Origin: Mycolicibacterium sp. lyk4-40-TYG-92 | GTDB lineage: Bacteria > Actinomycetota > Actinomycetes > Mycobacteriales > Mycobacteriaceae | Length of the DNA: 64,000 nucleotides | Assembly (NCBI RefSeq): GCF_030209435.1 | Contig: NZ_JARVRX010000030.1 | Coordinates: 55,376-119,375, forward strand | Direction: 5' to 3' | In this document: piece after piece, positions 40,901-49,492 of the stretch | How the letters are laid out: every line of letters starts with the position of its first letter | Position numbering within the stretch: position 1 is the first letter of the stretch | The notes under the pieces: generated by a model | Seen by the model: the letters and a program-made list of their open reading frames with translations, nothing else | Told to the model about the DNA's origin: nothing | Database searches by the model: none | Position numbers and translations under genes: made by a program

Positions 40901-41038
40901 TCAAATCCCTACGGTCAGAACAACTACCAACGCGGCCAACAGGATCAGCATCACGGCGGCGATGGACGCCAGCACGGGTTCCGGCAATTCCGCCGATCTG
41001 CGATGGGGGAGTACCTGAACATCGAAGATCAGGTCCAT
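40901..41038 (-). CDS. Small single-span membrane protein, 45 residues
   Basis: An open frame of 45 codons with MDLIFDVQVLPHRRSAELPE followed by a strongly hydrophobic stretch (VLASIAAVMLILLAALVVVLTVGI) that would span the membrane once and end the protein. It lies 42 bases after the ipdC-like stop, on the same strand and in the same frame. Ribosome-binding support is weak (GAAGTGG). The composition is unlike the shadow frames, which are Arg/Gly-rich. Its role is unknown; it may be translated with ipdC. Confidence 0.5.
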   Translation of the reverse strand: MDLIFDVQVLPHRRSAELPEPVLASIAAVMLILLAALVVVLTVGI

Positions 41039-41080
41039 CCACTTCGACGGCGATGAGGAACCCGCTGCCGGCGGCCTCGA

Positions 41081-42214
41081 TCACACGGACGCCGCTGCGT
41101 TCAGCTCCTCGAGCCGGCCGGTGGCCTCCAGGTACTCCCGGACCCACCGCTCGATCACAGCCGCGGTCTTCTCGACCTTGGTGAACTGACCGACCACCTG
41201 GCCGACGGGGTTGAACGCGACGTCGACGCTCTCGTTGGGGTACTTGTGCGTGGCGGCCACCGCCATGCCGGAAACCATGTACTGCAACGGCATTCCGAGC
41301 GGCTTCGGGTTGCCTTCCTTCTCCCACGCCTCGGTCCAGTCGTTGCGCAGCATCCGGGCCGGCTTGCCGGTGAACGACCGGCTGCGCACGGTGTCCTTGC
41401 TGCTGGCCTTGGCGTACGCGGCGTGCTGCTGCTCGGAGTGTTCGCTCTCCTCGACCATCACCCACTGCGAACCGGTCCACGCGCCCTGTGCGCCGAGCGC
41501 CAGGGCCGCGGCGATCTGCTGGCCGCTGCCGATGCCTCCCGCGGCCAGCACCGGGACCGGAGCGACCTCCTTGACCACCTGCGGCCACAGCACGATCGAG
41601 CCGATCTCACCGCTGTGCCCGCCGGCCTCGCCGCCCTGGGCGATGATGATGTCGACGCCCGCGTCGGCGTGCTTCCGGGCCTGTGACGGCGAGCCGCACA
41701 ATGCGGCGACCTTGCGGCCCTCGGCATGGATGTGGTCGATCATGTCCTTCGGCGGCGTGCCGAGCGCGTTGGCGATCAGCGTGCACTTGGGGTGCTGCAA
41801 CGCGACCTCGACCTGCGGGGTCGCGGTGGCCTCGGTCCAGCCCAGCAGCTGCAGGGCGTCGTCGTCGCTGTGGTCGACCGGCACGCCGTGGTCGGCGAGG
41901 AGCTTCTTCGCGAAATCCAGGTGCTCCTGGGGGACCAGGGCGTTGAGCTGCTTCTTGAGCACCTCGGGATCCAGGTCGACCTGGTCCATGCCCTCGTACT
42001 TGTTGGGGATGACGATGTCGACGCCGTAGGGGTGGTCACCGATGTTCTCGTCGATCCACTTCAACTCGATCTCGAGTTGCTCGGGGGAGAAGCCGACCGC
42101 GCCGAGGACGCCGAAGCCGCCGGCTTTGCTGACCGCCACGACCACGTCGCGGCAGTGGGTGAAGGCGAAGATCGGGTATTCGATGCCGAGTTGATCGCAG
42201 ATAGCGGTGCGCAT
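41081..42214 (-). CDS. ipdC: Flavin-dependent oxidoreductase of the nitronate monooxygenase fold, IpdC-like
   Basis: A 377-residue FMN TIM-barrel enzyme. It starts MRTAICDQLGIEYPIFAF, and the FMN/phosphate site is AQGGEAGGHSG (about 190), followed by VLAAGGIGSGQQIAAALALGAQGAWTGSQWVM. It resembles M. tuberculosis Rv3553, named IpdC in work on cholesterol rings C and D, where it introduces a double bond into a CoA-linked ring intermediate. AAGGAA precedes ATG 42214. A KstR-type operator and a promoter matching that of cyp125 lie upstream. A plain nitronate monooxygenase remains possible. Confidence 0.8.
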   Translation of the reverse strand: MRTAICDQLGIEYPIFAFTHCRDVVVAVSKAGGFGVLGAVGFSPEQLEIELKWIDENIGDHPYGVDIVIPNKYEGMDQVDLDPEVLKKQLNALVPQEHLDFAKKLLADHGVPVDHSDDDALQLLGWTEATATPQVEVALQHPKCTLIANALGTPPKDMIDHIHAEGRKVAALCGSPSQARKHADAGVDIIIAQGGEAGGHSGEIGSIVLWPQVVKEVAPVPVLAAGGIGSGQQIAAALALGAQGAWTGSQWVMVEESEHSEQQHAAYAKASSKDTVRSRSFTGKPARMLRNDWTEAWEKEGNPKPLGMPLQYMVSGMAVAATHKYPNESVDVAFNPVGQVVGQFTKVEKTAAVIERWVREYLEATGRLEELNAAASV

Positions 42215-42255
42215 AGGGATTCCTTGTGCTGGGGCCGAGGCAGAGGCGGTAAAAC

Positions 42256-42269
42256 TGAAACGTGTTCTA
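42256..42269. promoter_or_regulatory. KstR-type operator of ipdC
   Basis: TGAAACGTGTTCTA fits TnnAACnnGTTnnA. It lies 41 bases upstream of the ipdC ATG, immediately after the -10 element of the minus-strand promoter. Confidence 0.8.
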
Positions 42270-42271
42270 AT

Positions 42272-42300
42272 TTAGTACCGCGTGACAGTCCGGCGCGCAA
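42272..42300 (-). promoter_or_regulatory. Promoter of ipdC
   Basis: On the minus strand TTGCGC (-35, 42300-42295) and TACTAA (-10, 42277-42272) are separated by 17 bases. Spacer and flanks are closely similar to the cyp125 promoter at 35672-35700. Confidence 0.7.
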
Positions 42301-42351
42301 GGCTACGCGCGGATTTGCGCCCAGATTCCGCGCGAAGGCCGTTCCAGAACC

Positions 42352-43116
42352 TCAGCGCACCACGACTCGTCGTAACCAGCCGGGCCGGTCGCTGGGCGCC
42401 GCCGCCGCGCGGACGACCGTCCAGCCGAGTCGCTCCGCTTCGGCCGCGAGCCCGGGCCGCGGATTCACCGGGATCGGGTGCCCCACGACGCGCATCAACG
42501 GCAGGTCCTCGTCGCCGTCGGCGTAGAAGTAACTCTGCTGCAGGTCAACCTGATTGGCCTGGCTGAACTCCTCGACCGCGGCGGCCTTGCGGTGGCCCCA
42601 CACGATCGGCCGAACGATGTCGCCGGTGAGGGTGCCGTCGGCGTCGACGGTGAAGTGATTGCAGATGACGTGCTCGACCCCGAGATAGCGGGCCAGCGGC
42701 ATGACGTGCATGGTCAGGGCCGACGAACTGAGCACCACCTTGTGGCCGGACTGCTGGTGGGCGCGCACGACCTCGCGCATCGTCGGGAAAATCCTGGCCT
42801 GCACGTGGCTGTGGAACAGCTGCTCGCCGAGCGACTCCTGCTCGGCGAGGGACTCGCCGCGCAGGTAACCGGCGGCGCGCACCAGCAACCGCTCGAACTC
42901 CATGCGGCGCAGCTTGTATCGCACCGTCGCTTCGAGAATTCCGGTGAGCTCGCCGAAGGCCGCCTGCCGCTGCCGGAACCGGTGGGCGGCGTGCACCGTC
43001 GCGATGAAACCCGACACCAGCGTGCCGTCGACGTCGAAGAACGCGCCGACGCGCGAGCTGTCCGCGCCAGTGGCATCGGCGTCGACCGCAGCGATCGGGG
43101 CGTTCGGCGCAGCCAT
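42352..43116 (-). CDS. HAD-superfamily IB phosphatase (SerB-like)
   Basis: A 254-residue HAD hydrolase. The motif I DVDGTL (about residue 28, AFFDVDGTLVSG) contains the nucleophilic aspartate. Motif II is VVLSSSAL, motif III is the lysine in VWGHRKAAA, and motif IV is YADGDEDLPLM. A helical cap lies between I and II (HRFRQRQAAFGELTGILEATVRYKL). This IB subgroup includes phosphoserine phosphatase and membrane-lipid phosphatases. The C-terminus ends in a basic RRVVVR. The gene ends 52 bases upstream of the ipdC promoter. The substrate is unknown. Confidence 0.85.
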   Translation of the reverse strand: MAAPNAPIAAVDADATGADSSRVGAFFDVDGTLVSGFIATVHAAHRFRQRQAAFGELTGILEATVRYKLRRMEFERLLVRAAGYLRGESLAEQESLGEQLFHSHVQARIFPTMREVVRAHQQSGHKVVLSSSALTMHVMPLARYLGVEHVICNHFTVDADGTLTGDIVRPIVWGHRKAAAVEEFSQANQVDLQQSYFYADGDEDLPLMRVVGHPIPVNPRPGLAAEAERLGWTVVRAAAAPSDRPGWLRRVVVR

Positions 43117-43188
43117 GCTGACCAGTATGCCGGTATTCCCCGCGCGGCCTCCTGGTTGCCCATCGGCCGAGCGGTAGCGTGACCCGTC

Positions 43189-43926
43189 ATGGGACGCGTG
43201 GACGGAAAAGTTGCACTGATCACTGGCGGCGCACGGGGCATGGGTGCCGCGCACGCCCGGATGCTGGTCGGCGAGGGCGCCAAGGTCGTCATCGGCGACA
43301 TCCTCGATGAGCCGGGCGAAGCGCTGGCCGCCGAACTCGGGGACGCCGCGCGCTTCGTGCACCTCGATGTCACCGACGCCGATCAGTGGGCGGCCGCGGT
43401 CACCACCGCCACCGAACACTTCGGTCTGCTCAACGTCCTGGTCAACAACGCCGGCATCAGTGCCCTCGGCAAGATCGGCGAGTTCGACATGACCAAGTGG
43501 CAGAAGTGCATCGACGTCAACCTCACCGGCACCTTCCTGGGCATGCAGTCGGTGGTCGCGCCGATGCGGGAGGCCGGCGGCGGATCGATCATCAACATCT
43601 CGTCCATCGAGGGCATGCGCGGTGCGACGCTCCTGCACGCGTACGTCGCATCCAAGTGGGCGGTGCGCGGCCTGACGAAATCGGCGGCGATCGACCTCGG
43701 TAAGGACAAGATCCGGGTCAACACGATCCTGCCGGGCTTCATCCGCACGCCGATGACCAAATATTTTCCCGATGACATGATGATCGCGCCGCTGGGCCGG
43801 CCCGGGCAGTCCGACGAGGTAGCGACCTTTGTGGTGTTCCTGGCCAGCGACGAATCGTCGTTTGCCACCGGCAGCGAGTTCGTCGTCGACGGCGGCCTGA
43901 CGACCGACGTGCCGCACAAGTTCTGA
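43189..43926 (+). CDS. 3-alpha/20-beta-hydroxysteroid dehydrogenase-like SDR
   Basis: A 245-residue classical SDR. TGGARGMG (cofactor loop), DILDEPGEALAAEL, NNAG and the Ser-Tyr-Lys triad (ISSIEG, YVASK) are all present. VALITGGARGMGAAHARMLVGEGAKVVIGDILDE closely resembles M. tuberculosis FabG3 (Rv2002), a 20-beta-hydroxysteroid dehydrogenase. It likely oxidises or reduces a steroid hydroxyl with NAD(H). It is divergent from the HAD phosphatase, near the ipdC locus, which supports steroid context. No KstR-type site was found directly upstream. Confidence 0.85.
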   Translation: MGRVDGKVALITGGARGMGAAHARMLVGEGAKVVIGDILDEPGEALAAELGDAARFVHLDVTDADQWAAAVTTATEHFGLLNVLVNNAGISALGKIGEFDMTKWQKCIDVNLTGTFLGMQSVVAPMREAGGGSIINISSIEGMRGATLLHAYVASKWAVRGLTKSAAIDLGKDKIRVNTILPGFIRTPMTKYFPDDMMIAPLGRPGQSDEVATFVVFLASDESSFATGSEFVVDGGLTTDVPHKF

Positions 43927-44050
43927 CCTCAGCGATTCCGGAACTGACGGTCTGACGGGGCACAATGAGATGCCCCCACATCGCGCATCCCCGTGTTGAA
44001 GCGCGTTCGGATGCTGACGTTTCGGAGGGAGCAGGGCTATCTCAACGGAG

Positions 44051-46948
44051 TTGCGCCGCGGTGCAGTGCTGGGTGCGGTCATGTCTCTGGTGCTGCTGTT
44101 CGCGTGCACCGGCGATCTGCCGCGCCTGCTGAAGCCCATGAGCGAGGCCGCCGAGGTGGAGCTCGCACAAGGCTGGCAGCTGTCCTCTGCGCAGGGCATG
44201 GTGGCCGGCGGCGCGCAGCTCAGCGTCGACGGGTTCCCCGCTGCCGGGCCGGGCTGGCACCAGGTGCGACACATGCCGGCCACGGTGCTGCAGGCGCTGC
44301 AGGACGACGGCACCTACCCGGACCTCTACTACGGCGACAACCTGCTGACCAAGGTGCCGCAGGACCTGTACAAGCAGGACTGGTGGTACCGCACCACATT
44401 CGTCGCACCGGCCGGGCACTCGACGTACCGGCTGAACTTTCCCGGCATCAACTACCGGGCCGAAATCTGGCTGAACGGGCATCAGATCGCCGACAGCAGG
44501 CAGGTCGCGGGCATGTACGTCGACCACACCCTCGACGTGTCGAAGTGGATCGACCGTGGCCGTACCAACACCCTCGCCGTCAAGGTGACCCCGGAGCGCG
44601 CGCTGCAGGACGTCGACGGTGTGGAGCTGGCCGACAGCTGGTTCGACTGGATCAACTGGAATTACCTCGGGTACCAGGGGCCGGGTAAGAACCCGGCCAA
44701 CGGCAACTCGTTCGTGGCGGACCGCAACGCCGGCATCCTCAAGCCGGTCACCCTCAAGATGTCCGGTGACGTGGCGATCACCGACGCGACCGTGAACAGC
44801 CAGCTGCCGTTGCCGCGCACCGACAGTGCCCAGCTGAGCGTCCGGTCGGGGCTGACCAACTACTCCGGCGAGCGCGTCAACGGTGTCGTGCGCGCGACCA
44901 TCACCCGTGCCGGCAAGGCGGACATCGACATCGAGCGGCCGGTGTCGCTCGGGCCGGGGGAGAGCCGCGACGTCACGTTCAGCCCCGAGAACTACGAGGC
45001 GTTGCGCGTCTCTCATCCCGATCTGTGGTGGCCGTACACCATGGGCAGGCCCGACCTGTACGACCTCCGGATCCAGTTCCTGCAATACGGGCAGGCCACC
45101 GATGAGTTGAAGCAGCGCTTCGGCATCCGGTCCATCGAGCAGGGCCGCGACGACAGCGAGGAATTCCCGCAACTGGGCTCCGGCGGCAACTTCTACCTCA
45201 AGGTCAACGGCCGCGACTTCCTGGCGCGCGGGGCCACGTACACCCCGGACCTGCTGTACCGCGACGATCCCGACCGCGACAACGCGATCCTGCGCTACGT
45301 CAAGGATCTGGGTCTGAACATGATCCGGATGGAATCCAAGATTCCGGGTGCGCGCTTCATCGAGCGCGCCGACGAACTGGGTATCCCGCTCATGGTGGGC
45401 TGGATGTGCTGCAACCAGTGGGAGAAGTGGCCGCAGTGGGGCCAGGAGGACCACCGGGTCGCGCAGGACAGCCTGCGTTCGCAGATCATGATGCTGCGGT
45501 CACATGCGTCGGCGTTCGTCTGGGCCAACGCCAGCGACGGGCATCCGCCCGCCGACATCCTCGAGCAGTACCACGAGATTCTGCGAAAGCTGCACTGGCA
45601 GAACGCCGTTGTCGACACGGTGTCGTCGTACACGACGGATTCGTCGGGTAACCGCCTGTGGGACGGCATCCAGATGGCCGGCCCCTATACGTGGCGGCCC
45701 CCGGCGTACTGGTTCGACGGTGACTACGCCGCCGCGCGCGGCGCGTCGGCCGAGCAGGGCGACAACGAACACATTCCGCCGTTCGCCAGCCTGCGCAAGT
45801 TCATCCCGCCGGACAAGCTCTGGCCGATCAACGACATGTGGTACTTCCACGCCGGTTCCAATCCCGGCAACGAGGCGCTGGCCAGCATCCGTGACGCCGT
45901 CGTCCAGCGCTACGGATCATCCAGTGGTGCAGAGGAATTCACGCGCAAGGCCCAGCTCGCCCACTACGAGGCGACGCGGGCCCAGTTCGAGTCGTTCGCG
46001 GCGCTGGGCTGGGCGGACCACAAGATGACGATCTACTGGATGCTCAACAACCACTGGCCGTCGTTCTTCGGCAACATCTTCGACTACTACCTGCGGCCCG
46101 GCGGTGCGTACTACGGCGCGAAGAAGGGCCTGCAGCCGCTGTCGGTGACGTTCGATTCGTACGCGACCGGCGACCACAGCACGGCCAAGGTCAGCATCAC
46201 CAACCAGAGCCCCGAGAAGGCGGTGGGCCTGCGCGTGCGCACCCGGATCTACGACATCAACGGGACCATGCGTGACGACCGCACCAGTGACCCGTACGAC
46301 GTGGTCTCCGGTGCCGCCGCGGTGGCGCTGACGTTGCCGCGCGTGGTGCCCGATTCGCGGGTGTTCTTCGTCCGGTGTGAGCTGCTGAACCCGGTTGGCG
46401 AGGTCATTGCCGACAACGACTACTGGCAGTCGCAGCAGGACGACATCGGAGACCCGCGCAAGGATGTCGCCTTCGAGCTGCACCAGACCGCATGGGCCGA
46501 CATGACGCCGCTGAACTACATGACCAAGGCGCGCCTGGAGGTCAGCGCCGCCGGTGCGGTGAACAGCGACGGCCAGCAGGTCGTCGACATCACGCTGCAC
46601 AATCCGACCAAGCAGGTCGCATTCTTCGAGCGTGCCGAGCTGACCACCGCTCCCGACGCCGACGAAATCCTGCCCATCGAGTACAGCGACAACTACGTCA
46701 CCGTGTATCCGGGCGAGACCGCACATGTCCGGGGGCTGGTGCCCCAACCGGGCGTGACCGCGGGTTGGGTCCGGGTCGGCGGCTACAACACGCCACCGGT
46801 GACGGTGCCGGTGACGGGCAGCTCCCGGCCGTCGGACTCGGCTGACGCCGCATCCCGCGCCGCGATCGCCGACCCCGGATTGGCTGAGCCCGCTCCCCGC
46901 CCCGCGACACCCGACGCGGTACCGCGGGTCCCGCGGCCGGGCGCATAG
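44051..46948 (+). CDS. GH2 glycoside hydrolase lipoprotein (exo-glucosaminidase/mannosidase-like)
   Basis: A 965-residue exported enzyme. The signal peptide ends in lipobox LFAC (Cys about 19). Jelly-roll and Ig-like domains follow (FPGINYRAEIWLNGHQIADS). A TIM-barrel catalytic domain contains WANASDGHPP with Asp496 and SAEQGDNEHIPP with Glu568. The 72-residue spacing equals that of the acid/base Asp469 and nucleophile Glu541 of exo-glucosaminidase CsxA as I recall it. C-terminal beta-sandwich domains follow, then a Pro-rich tail. The natural glycan is unknown. The TTG start at 44051 is preceded closely by GGAG and is uncertain. Confidence 0.83.
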   Translation: MRRGAVLGAVMSLVLLFACTGDLPRLLKPMSEAAEVELAQGWQLSSAQGMVAGGAQLSVDGFPAAGPGWHQVRHMPATVLQALQDDGTYPDLYYGDNLLTKVPQDLYKQDWWYRTTFVAPAGHSTYRLNFPGINYRAEIWLNGHQIADSRQVAGMYVDHTLDVSKWIDRGRTNTLAVKVTPERALQDVDGVELADSWFDWINWNYLGYQGPGKNPANGNSFVADRNAGILKPVTLKMSGDVAITDATVNSQLPLPRTDSAQLSVRSGLTNYSGERVNGVVRATITRAGKADIDIERPVSLGPGESRDVTFSPENYEALRVSHPDLWWPYTMGRPDLYDLRIQFLQYGQATDELKQRFGIRSIEQGRDDSEEFPQLGSGGNFYLKVNGRDFLARGATYTPDLLYRDDPDRDNAILRYVKDLGLNMIRMESKIPGARFIERADELGIPLMVGWMCCNQWEKWPQWGQEDHRVAQDSLRSQIMMLRSHASAFVWANASDGHPPADILEQYHEILRKLHWQNAVVDTVSSYTTDSSGNRLWDGIQMAGPYTWRPPAYWFDGDYAAARGASAEQGDNEHIPPFASLRKFIPPDKLWPINDMWYFHAGSNPGNEALASIRDAVVQRYGSSSGAEEFTRKAQLAHYEATRAQFESFAALGWADHKMTIYWMLNNHWPSFFGNIFDYYLRPGGAYYGAKKGLQPLSVTFDSYATGDHSTAKVSITNQSPEKAVGLRVRTRIYDINGTMRDDRTSDPYDVVSGAAAVALTLPRVVPDSRVFFVRCELLNPVGEVIADNDYWQSQQDDIGDPRKDVAFELHQTAWADMTPLNYMTKARLEVSAAGAVNSDGQQVVDITLHNPTKQVAFFERAELTTAPDADEILPIEYSDNYVTVYPGETAHVRGLVPQPGVTAGWVRVGGYNTPPVTVPVTGSSRPSDSADAASRAAIADPGLAEPAPRPATPDAVPRVPRPGA

Positions 46949-46981
46949 GACATGATGAAGGCACACACGAAGGAGAACCAG

Positions 46982-47200
46982 ATGGCTGACGAACGTTCCG
47001 CACTGGCCGAGCGCACCGCCGCAAGCGGGTGGCAGCGCCACACGGACGACCGCGTCGACGTCTACCTGCGTGGCGCGTCCCGGGTGCGGGTGATCTGGCG
47101 CGGTGACGACGCGATCAGCGGTGGCACGCGCTTCCAGGACGACATCATGGAGAACTACACGCGCCAACTCGACACCGTGCGCGCCTGGCTGGCGGGCTGA
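46982..47200 (+). CDS. Conserved small hypothetical protein
   Basis: Seventy-two residues: ADERSALAERTAASGWQRHTDDRVDVYLRGASRVRVIWRGDDAISGGTRFQD, then a helix (DIMENYTRQLDTVRAWLAG). The alternating beta pattern RVDVYLRGASRVRVIWRGD suggests a small beta-sheet capped by a C-terminal helix. AAGGAGA lies 6 bases before ATG 46982. No function is known. It sits between the GH2 gene and cinA on the same strand, with 33 and 43 bases either side, so they may be co-transcribed. Confidence 0.65.
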   Translation: MADERSALAERTAASGWQRHTDDRVDVYLRGASRVRVIWRGDDAISGGTRFQDDIMENYTRQLDTVRAWLAG

Positions 47201-47243
47201 CTCAGTCCGCAGTGCCCTCCGGCCGCGCCGTACCCTGATCGCC

Positions 47244-48536
47244 ATGGGCGTACGTGCGGGCATCGTGGTGACGGGGACCGAAGTTCTCACCGGCCGGGTC
47301 CAGGACCTCAACGGGCCGTGGCTGGCGGACCGGCTGCTCGAACTCGGCGTGGAACTCGCCCACATCACCATCTGCGGTGACCGGCCGGAGGACATCGAGG
47401 CCCAGCTGAATTTCCTTGCCGCACAAGGTGTCGACCTGATCGTCACCAGCGGTGGCCTCGGACCGACGGCCGACGACATGACCGTCGCCGTGGTGACCAG
47501 GTTCTGTGGCCGCGAGCTCGTGCTCGACGAAGCGCTCGAGGAGCGCATCGCCGAGATCTTGCGAGCCTTCATGGGCCGGTTCCCGGGCGCCGATTTCGAC
47601 GCCGTCCGGGCCGCGAACCGCAAGCAGGCCTTGGTGCCCGCGGGCGAGGGCGTCGAGATCCTCGACCCCGTCGGCACGGCACCGGGCGTCGTGGTCACCC
47701 GGCTCGGGGGCGGGCCGACGGTGATGGTGCTGCCCGGGCCGCCCCGCGAACTTCAGCCCATGTGGGCCCGCGCCATCGAGACGGCGACCGCCCAGCGCGC
47801 CGTGGCCGGCCGCACGATCTATCGGCAGGAGACCATCCGGATGTTCGGCCTGCCCGAGTCCGGGCTGGCCGAGACGCTGCGCGAGGCCGAAACTCTGGTG
47901 GCCGGTTTCGCGGACCTGGAGATCACGACGTGCCTGCGGCGCGGTGAGCTGGAGATCGTCACCCGCTACGAACCCGACGCCGCCGAAAGCTACCGGCAGC
48001 TGGCCGGGTTGCTCCGCGAGCGTCATCCCCATGACGTCTTCTCCGAGGACGGCTCACTGGTCGATGACCAAGTGGCACAACTGCTTTCGGGCCGTACCAT
48101 TGCGACGGCCGAGTCGTGCACGGCGGGCCTGCTGGCGGCACGGCTGGCCGACCGGCCGGGCTCCTCGGCCTACCTGGCCGGTGGCGTGGTGTCGTATTCG
48201 AATGAAGCCAAGGCCGACCTGCTCGGCGTCGATCCCGCGTTGATCGCGGCCCACGGTGCGGTTTCCGAACCGGTCGCCGAGGCCATGGCGGCTGGCGCAC
48301 TGCAGCGGTTCGGCGCCGACGTCGCCGTGGGCATCACCGGCATCGCCGGACCCGGCGGTGGCAGCGACGAAAAGCCGGTCGGCACAGTGTGTTTCAGTGT
48401 CGGGCTGGCCGGCGGCGCGACCCACACCCGCACCATCCACCTGCCCGGCAACCGGGCCGACATCCGGGAGCGGTCGACGACCGTCGCCATGCACATGCTG
48501 CGCCGCGTACTCAGCGGTCAGCGTGTGACGGTCTGA
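47244..48536 (+). CDS. cinA: CinA-family nicotinamide-nucleotide amidase/MoCo-like protein
   Basis: A 430-residue two-domain protein. The N-terminal MoaB/MogA-like COG1058 domain carries AGIVVTGTEVLTGRV and SGGLGPTADDMT; it hydrolyses ADP-ribose-type pyrophosphates in other bacteria. The C-terminal CinA/PncC domain (about 270-425: TIATAESCTAGLLAARLADRPGSSAYLAGGVVSYSNEAK) deamidates nicotinamide mononucleotide in NAD recycling. It matches Rv1901. ATG 47244 is selected to give the family length. It ends 6 bases from the convergent hydrolase. Confidence 0.93.
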   Translation: MGVRAGIVVTGTEVLTGRVQDLNGPWLADRLLELGVELAHITICGDRPEDIEAQLNFLAAQGVDLIVTSGGLGPTADDMTVAVVTRFCGRELVLDEALEERIAEILRAFMGRFPGADFDAVRAANRKQALVPAGEGVEILDPVGTAPGVVVTRLGGGPTVMVLPGPPRELQPMWARAIETATAQRAVAGRTIYRQETIRMFGLPESGLAETLREAETLVAGFADLEITTCLRRGELEIVTRYEPDAAESYRQLAGLLRERHPHDVFSEDGSLVDDQVAQLLSGRTIATAESCTAGLLAARLADRPGSSAYLAGGVVSYSNEAKADLLGVDPALIAAHGAVSEPVAEAMAAGALQRFGADVAVGITGIAGPGGGSDEKPVGTVCFSVGLAGGATHTRTIHLPGNRADIRERSTTVAMHMLRRVLSGQRVTV

Positions 48537-48542
48537 CGGGCC

Positions 48543-49460
48543 CTACTGCGCGGCCAGGTCGGCGTCCCAAACCTCGAGAATCTTGGTCAGGATGTCCTCT
48601 GGCACACCGAGACCCGCCAGGTGGCTTTCGCCCGGCAGCGTGAACATCTCCGCGTCGGCGATGCGCGCGACCGCGTGCTGCCCGTGGGCGTAGGGCACGA
48701 TGTGGTCGGCGTCGCCGTGCCACCAGCGCACCGGAACCTTGATGTCCGCCAGTCGGAAGCCCCAGTCTCGGGCGAACACGACGACGTCGGCGAACGGTGC
48801 CGCGAGCTGCTTGCGGCTGCCGTTGAGCAGGTCGTCGAGGAACATGGCCTTGAACTCCGGGCGGCTCAGCAGGTTCCGGTCGCCGTCGGGGGAGATGCGC
48901 GCATATAGGTCCAGCGCGGGGGAGCCGAACGGCGCGATCACCTTGATGAGTGACCCGGCCACCCAGCGGATGGGGGTGTCGGCGACCTCGATGATCGGCC
49001 GGACGATCTTGGCCAGCTCCATCAGGCCGCTGCTGATGCCGTCCTCGCCGATCAACGGCGCGACGCCGCCGAGCACCGCGGCCATCACCACCCGGTCGGG
49101 CATGGCGGCCGCGGTGGCCAGGGTGTAGGGGCCGCCGCCGGACAAGCCGATCACCGCGAATCGGTTGATGCCGAGGGTGTCGGCGATGGTCCGCAGGTCC
49201 TCGGTGAACCCGAGCACGTTCTCGTACTGGTACGGCGTCGAGGATCCGATGCCGGGCCGGTCGATGCCGATCAGCCGGATGTTCTGGCGGGAGGCGAAGG
49301 CACGGGCCTCGGTCGGGATCTGCCGGCGCGCGCCGGGCGTCCCGTGCAGCCAGAACACGGCTCGTCCCTGGGGATCCCCGAACTCGGCGAAACCGATCTG
49401 GCGGTCCTCGCCGACGGCGATGTTGCCTTCCAGCTTCGGGCGATCGATCGACATGGCCAT
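48543..49460 (-). CDS. Alpha/beta hydrolase
   Basis: A 305-residue hydrolase. The nucleophile elbow is GLSGGG (about 102), with the preceding GIDRPGIGSS as oxyanion region. The acid is Asp in HGDADHIVP (about 247) and the histidine lies in ESHLAGLG (about 280). The family covers esterases, lipases and epoxide hydrolases; no substrate-specific motif was seen. MAMSIDRP at 49460 is the likely start (ATG 49454 is also possible). It is downstream of the amidase in the same direction, 32 bases apart, so they may form a two-gene unit. Confidence 0.85.
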   Translation of the reverse strand: MAMSIDRPKLEGNIAVGEDRQIGFAEFGDPQGRAVFWLHGTPGARRQIPTEARAFASRQNIRLIGIDRPGIGSSTPYQYENVLGFTEDLRTIADTLGINRFAVIGLSGGGPYTLATAAAMPDRVVMAAVLGGVAPLIGEDGISSGLMELAKIVRPIIEVADTPIRWVAGSLIKVIAPFGSPALDLYARISPDGDRNLLSRPEFKAMFLDDLLNGSRKQLAAPFADVVVFARDWGFRLADIKVPVRWWHGDADHIVPYAHGQHAVARIADAEMFTLPGESHLAGLGVPEDILTKILEVWDADLAAQ

Positions 49461-49492
49461 GCCCGAATTGTTGCACGCAGCCGTGAGCGGGC

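Noticed and set aside
40865..41056. A 63-codon plus-strand frame near ipdC
   Set aside because: The Gln/His/Arg/Gly composition looks like noise, and the opposite strand carries a better candidate (40901-41038).
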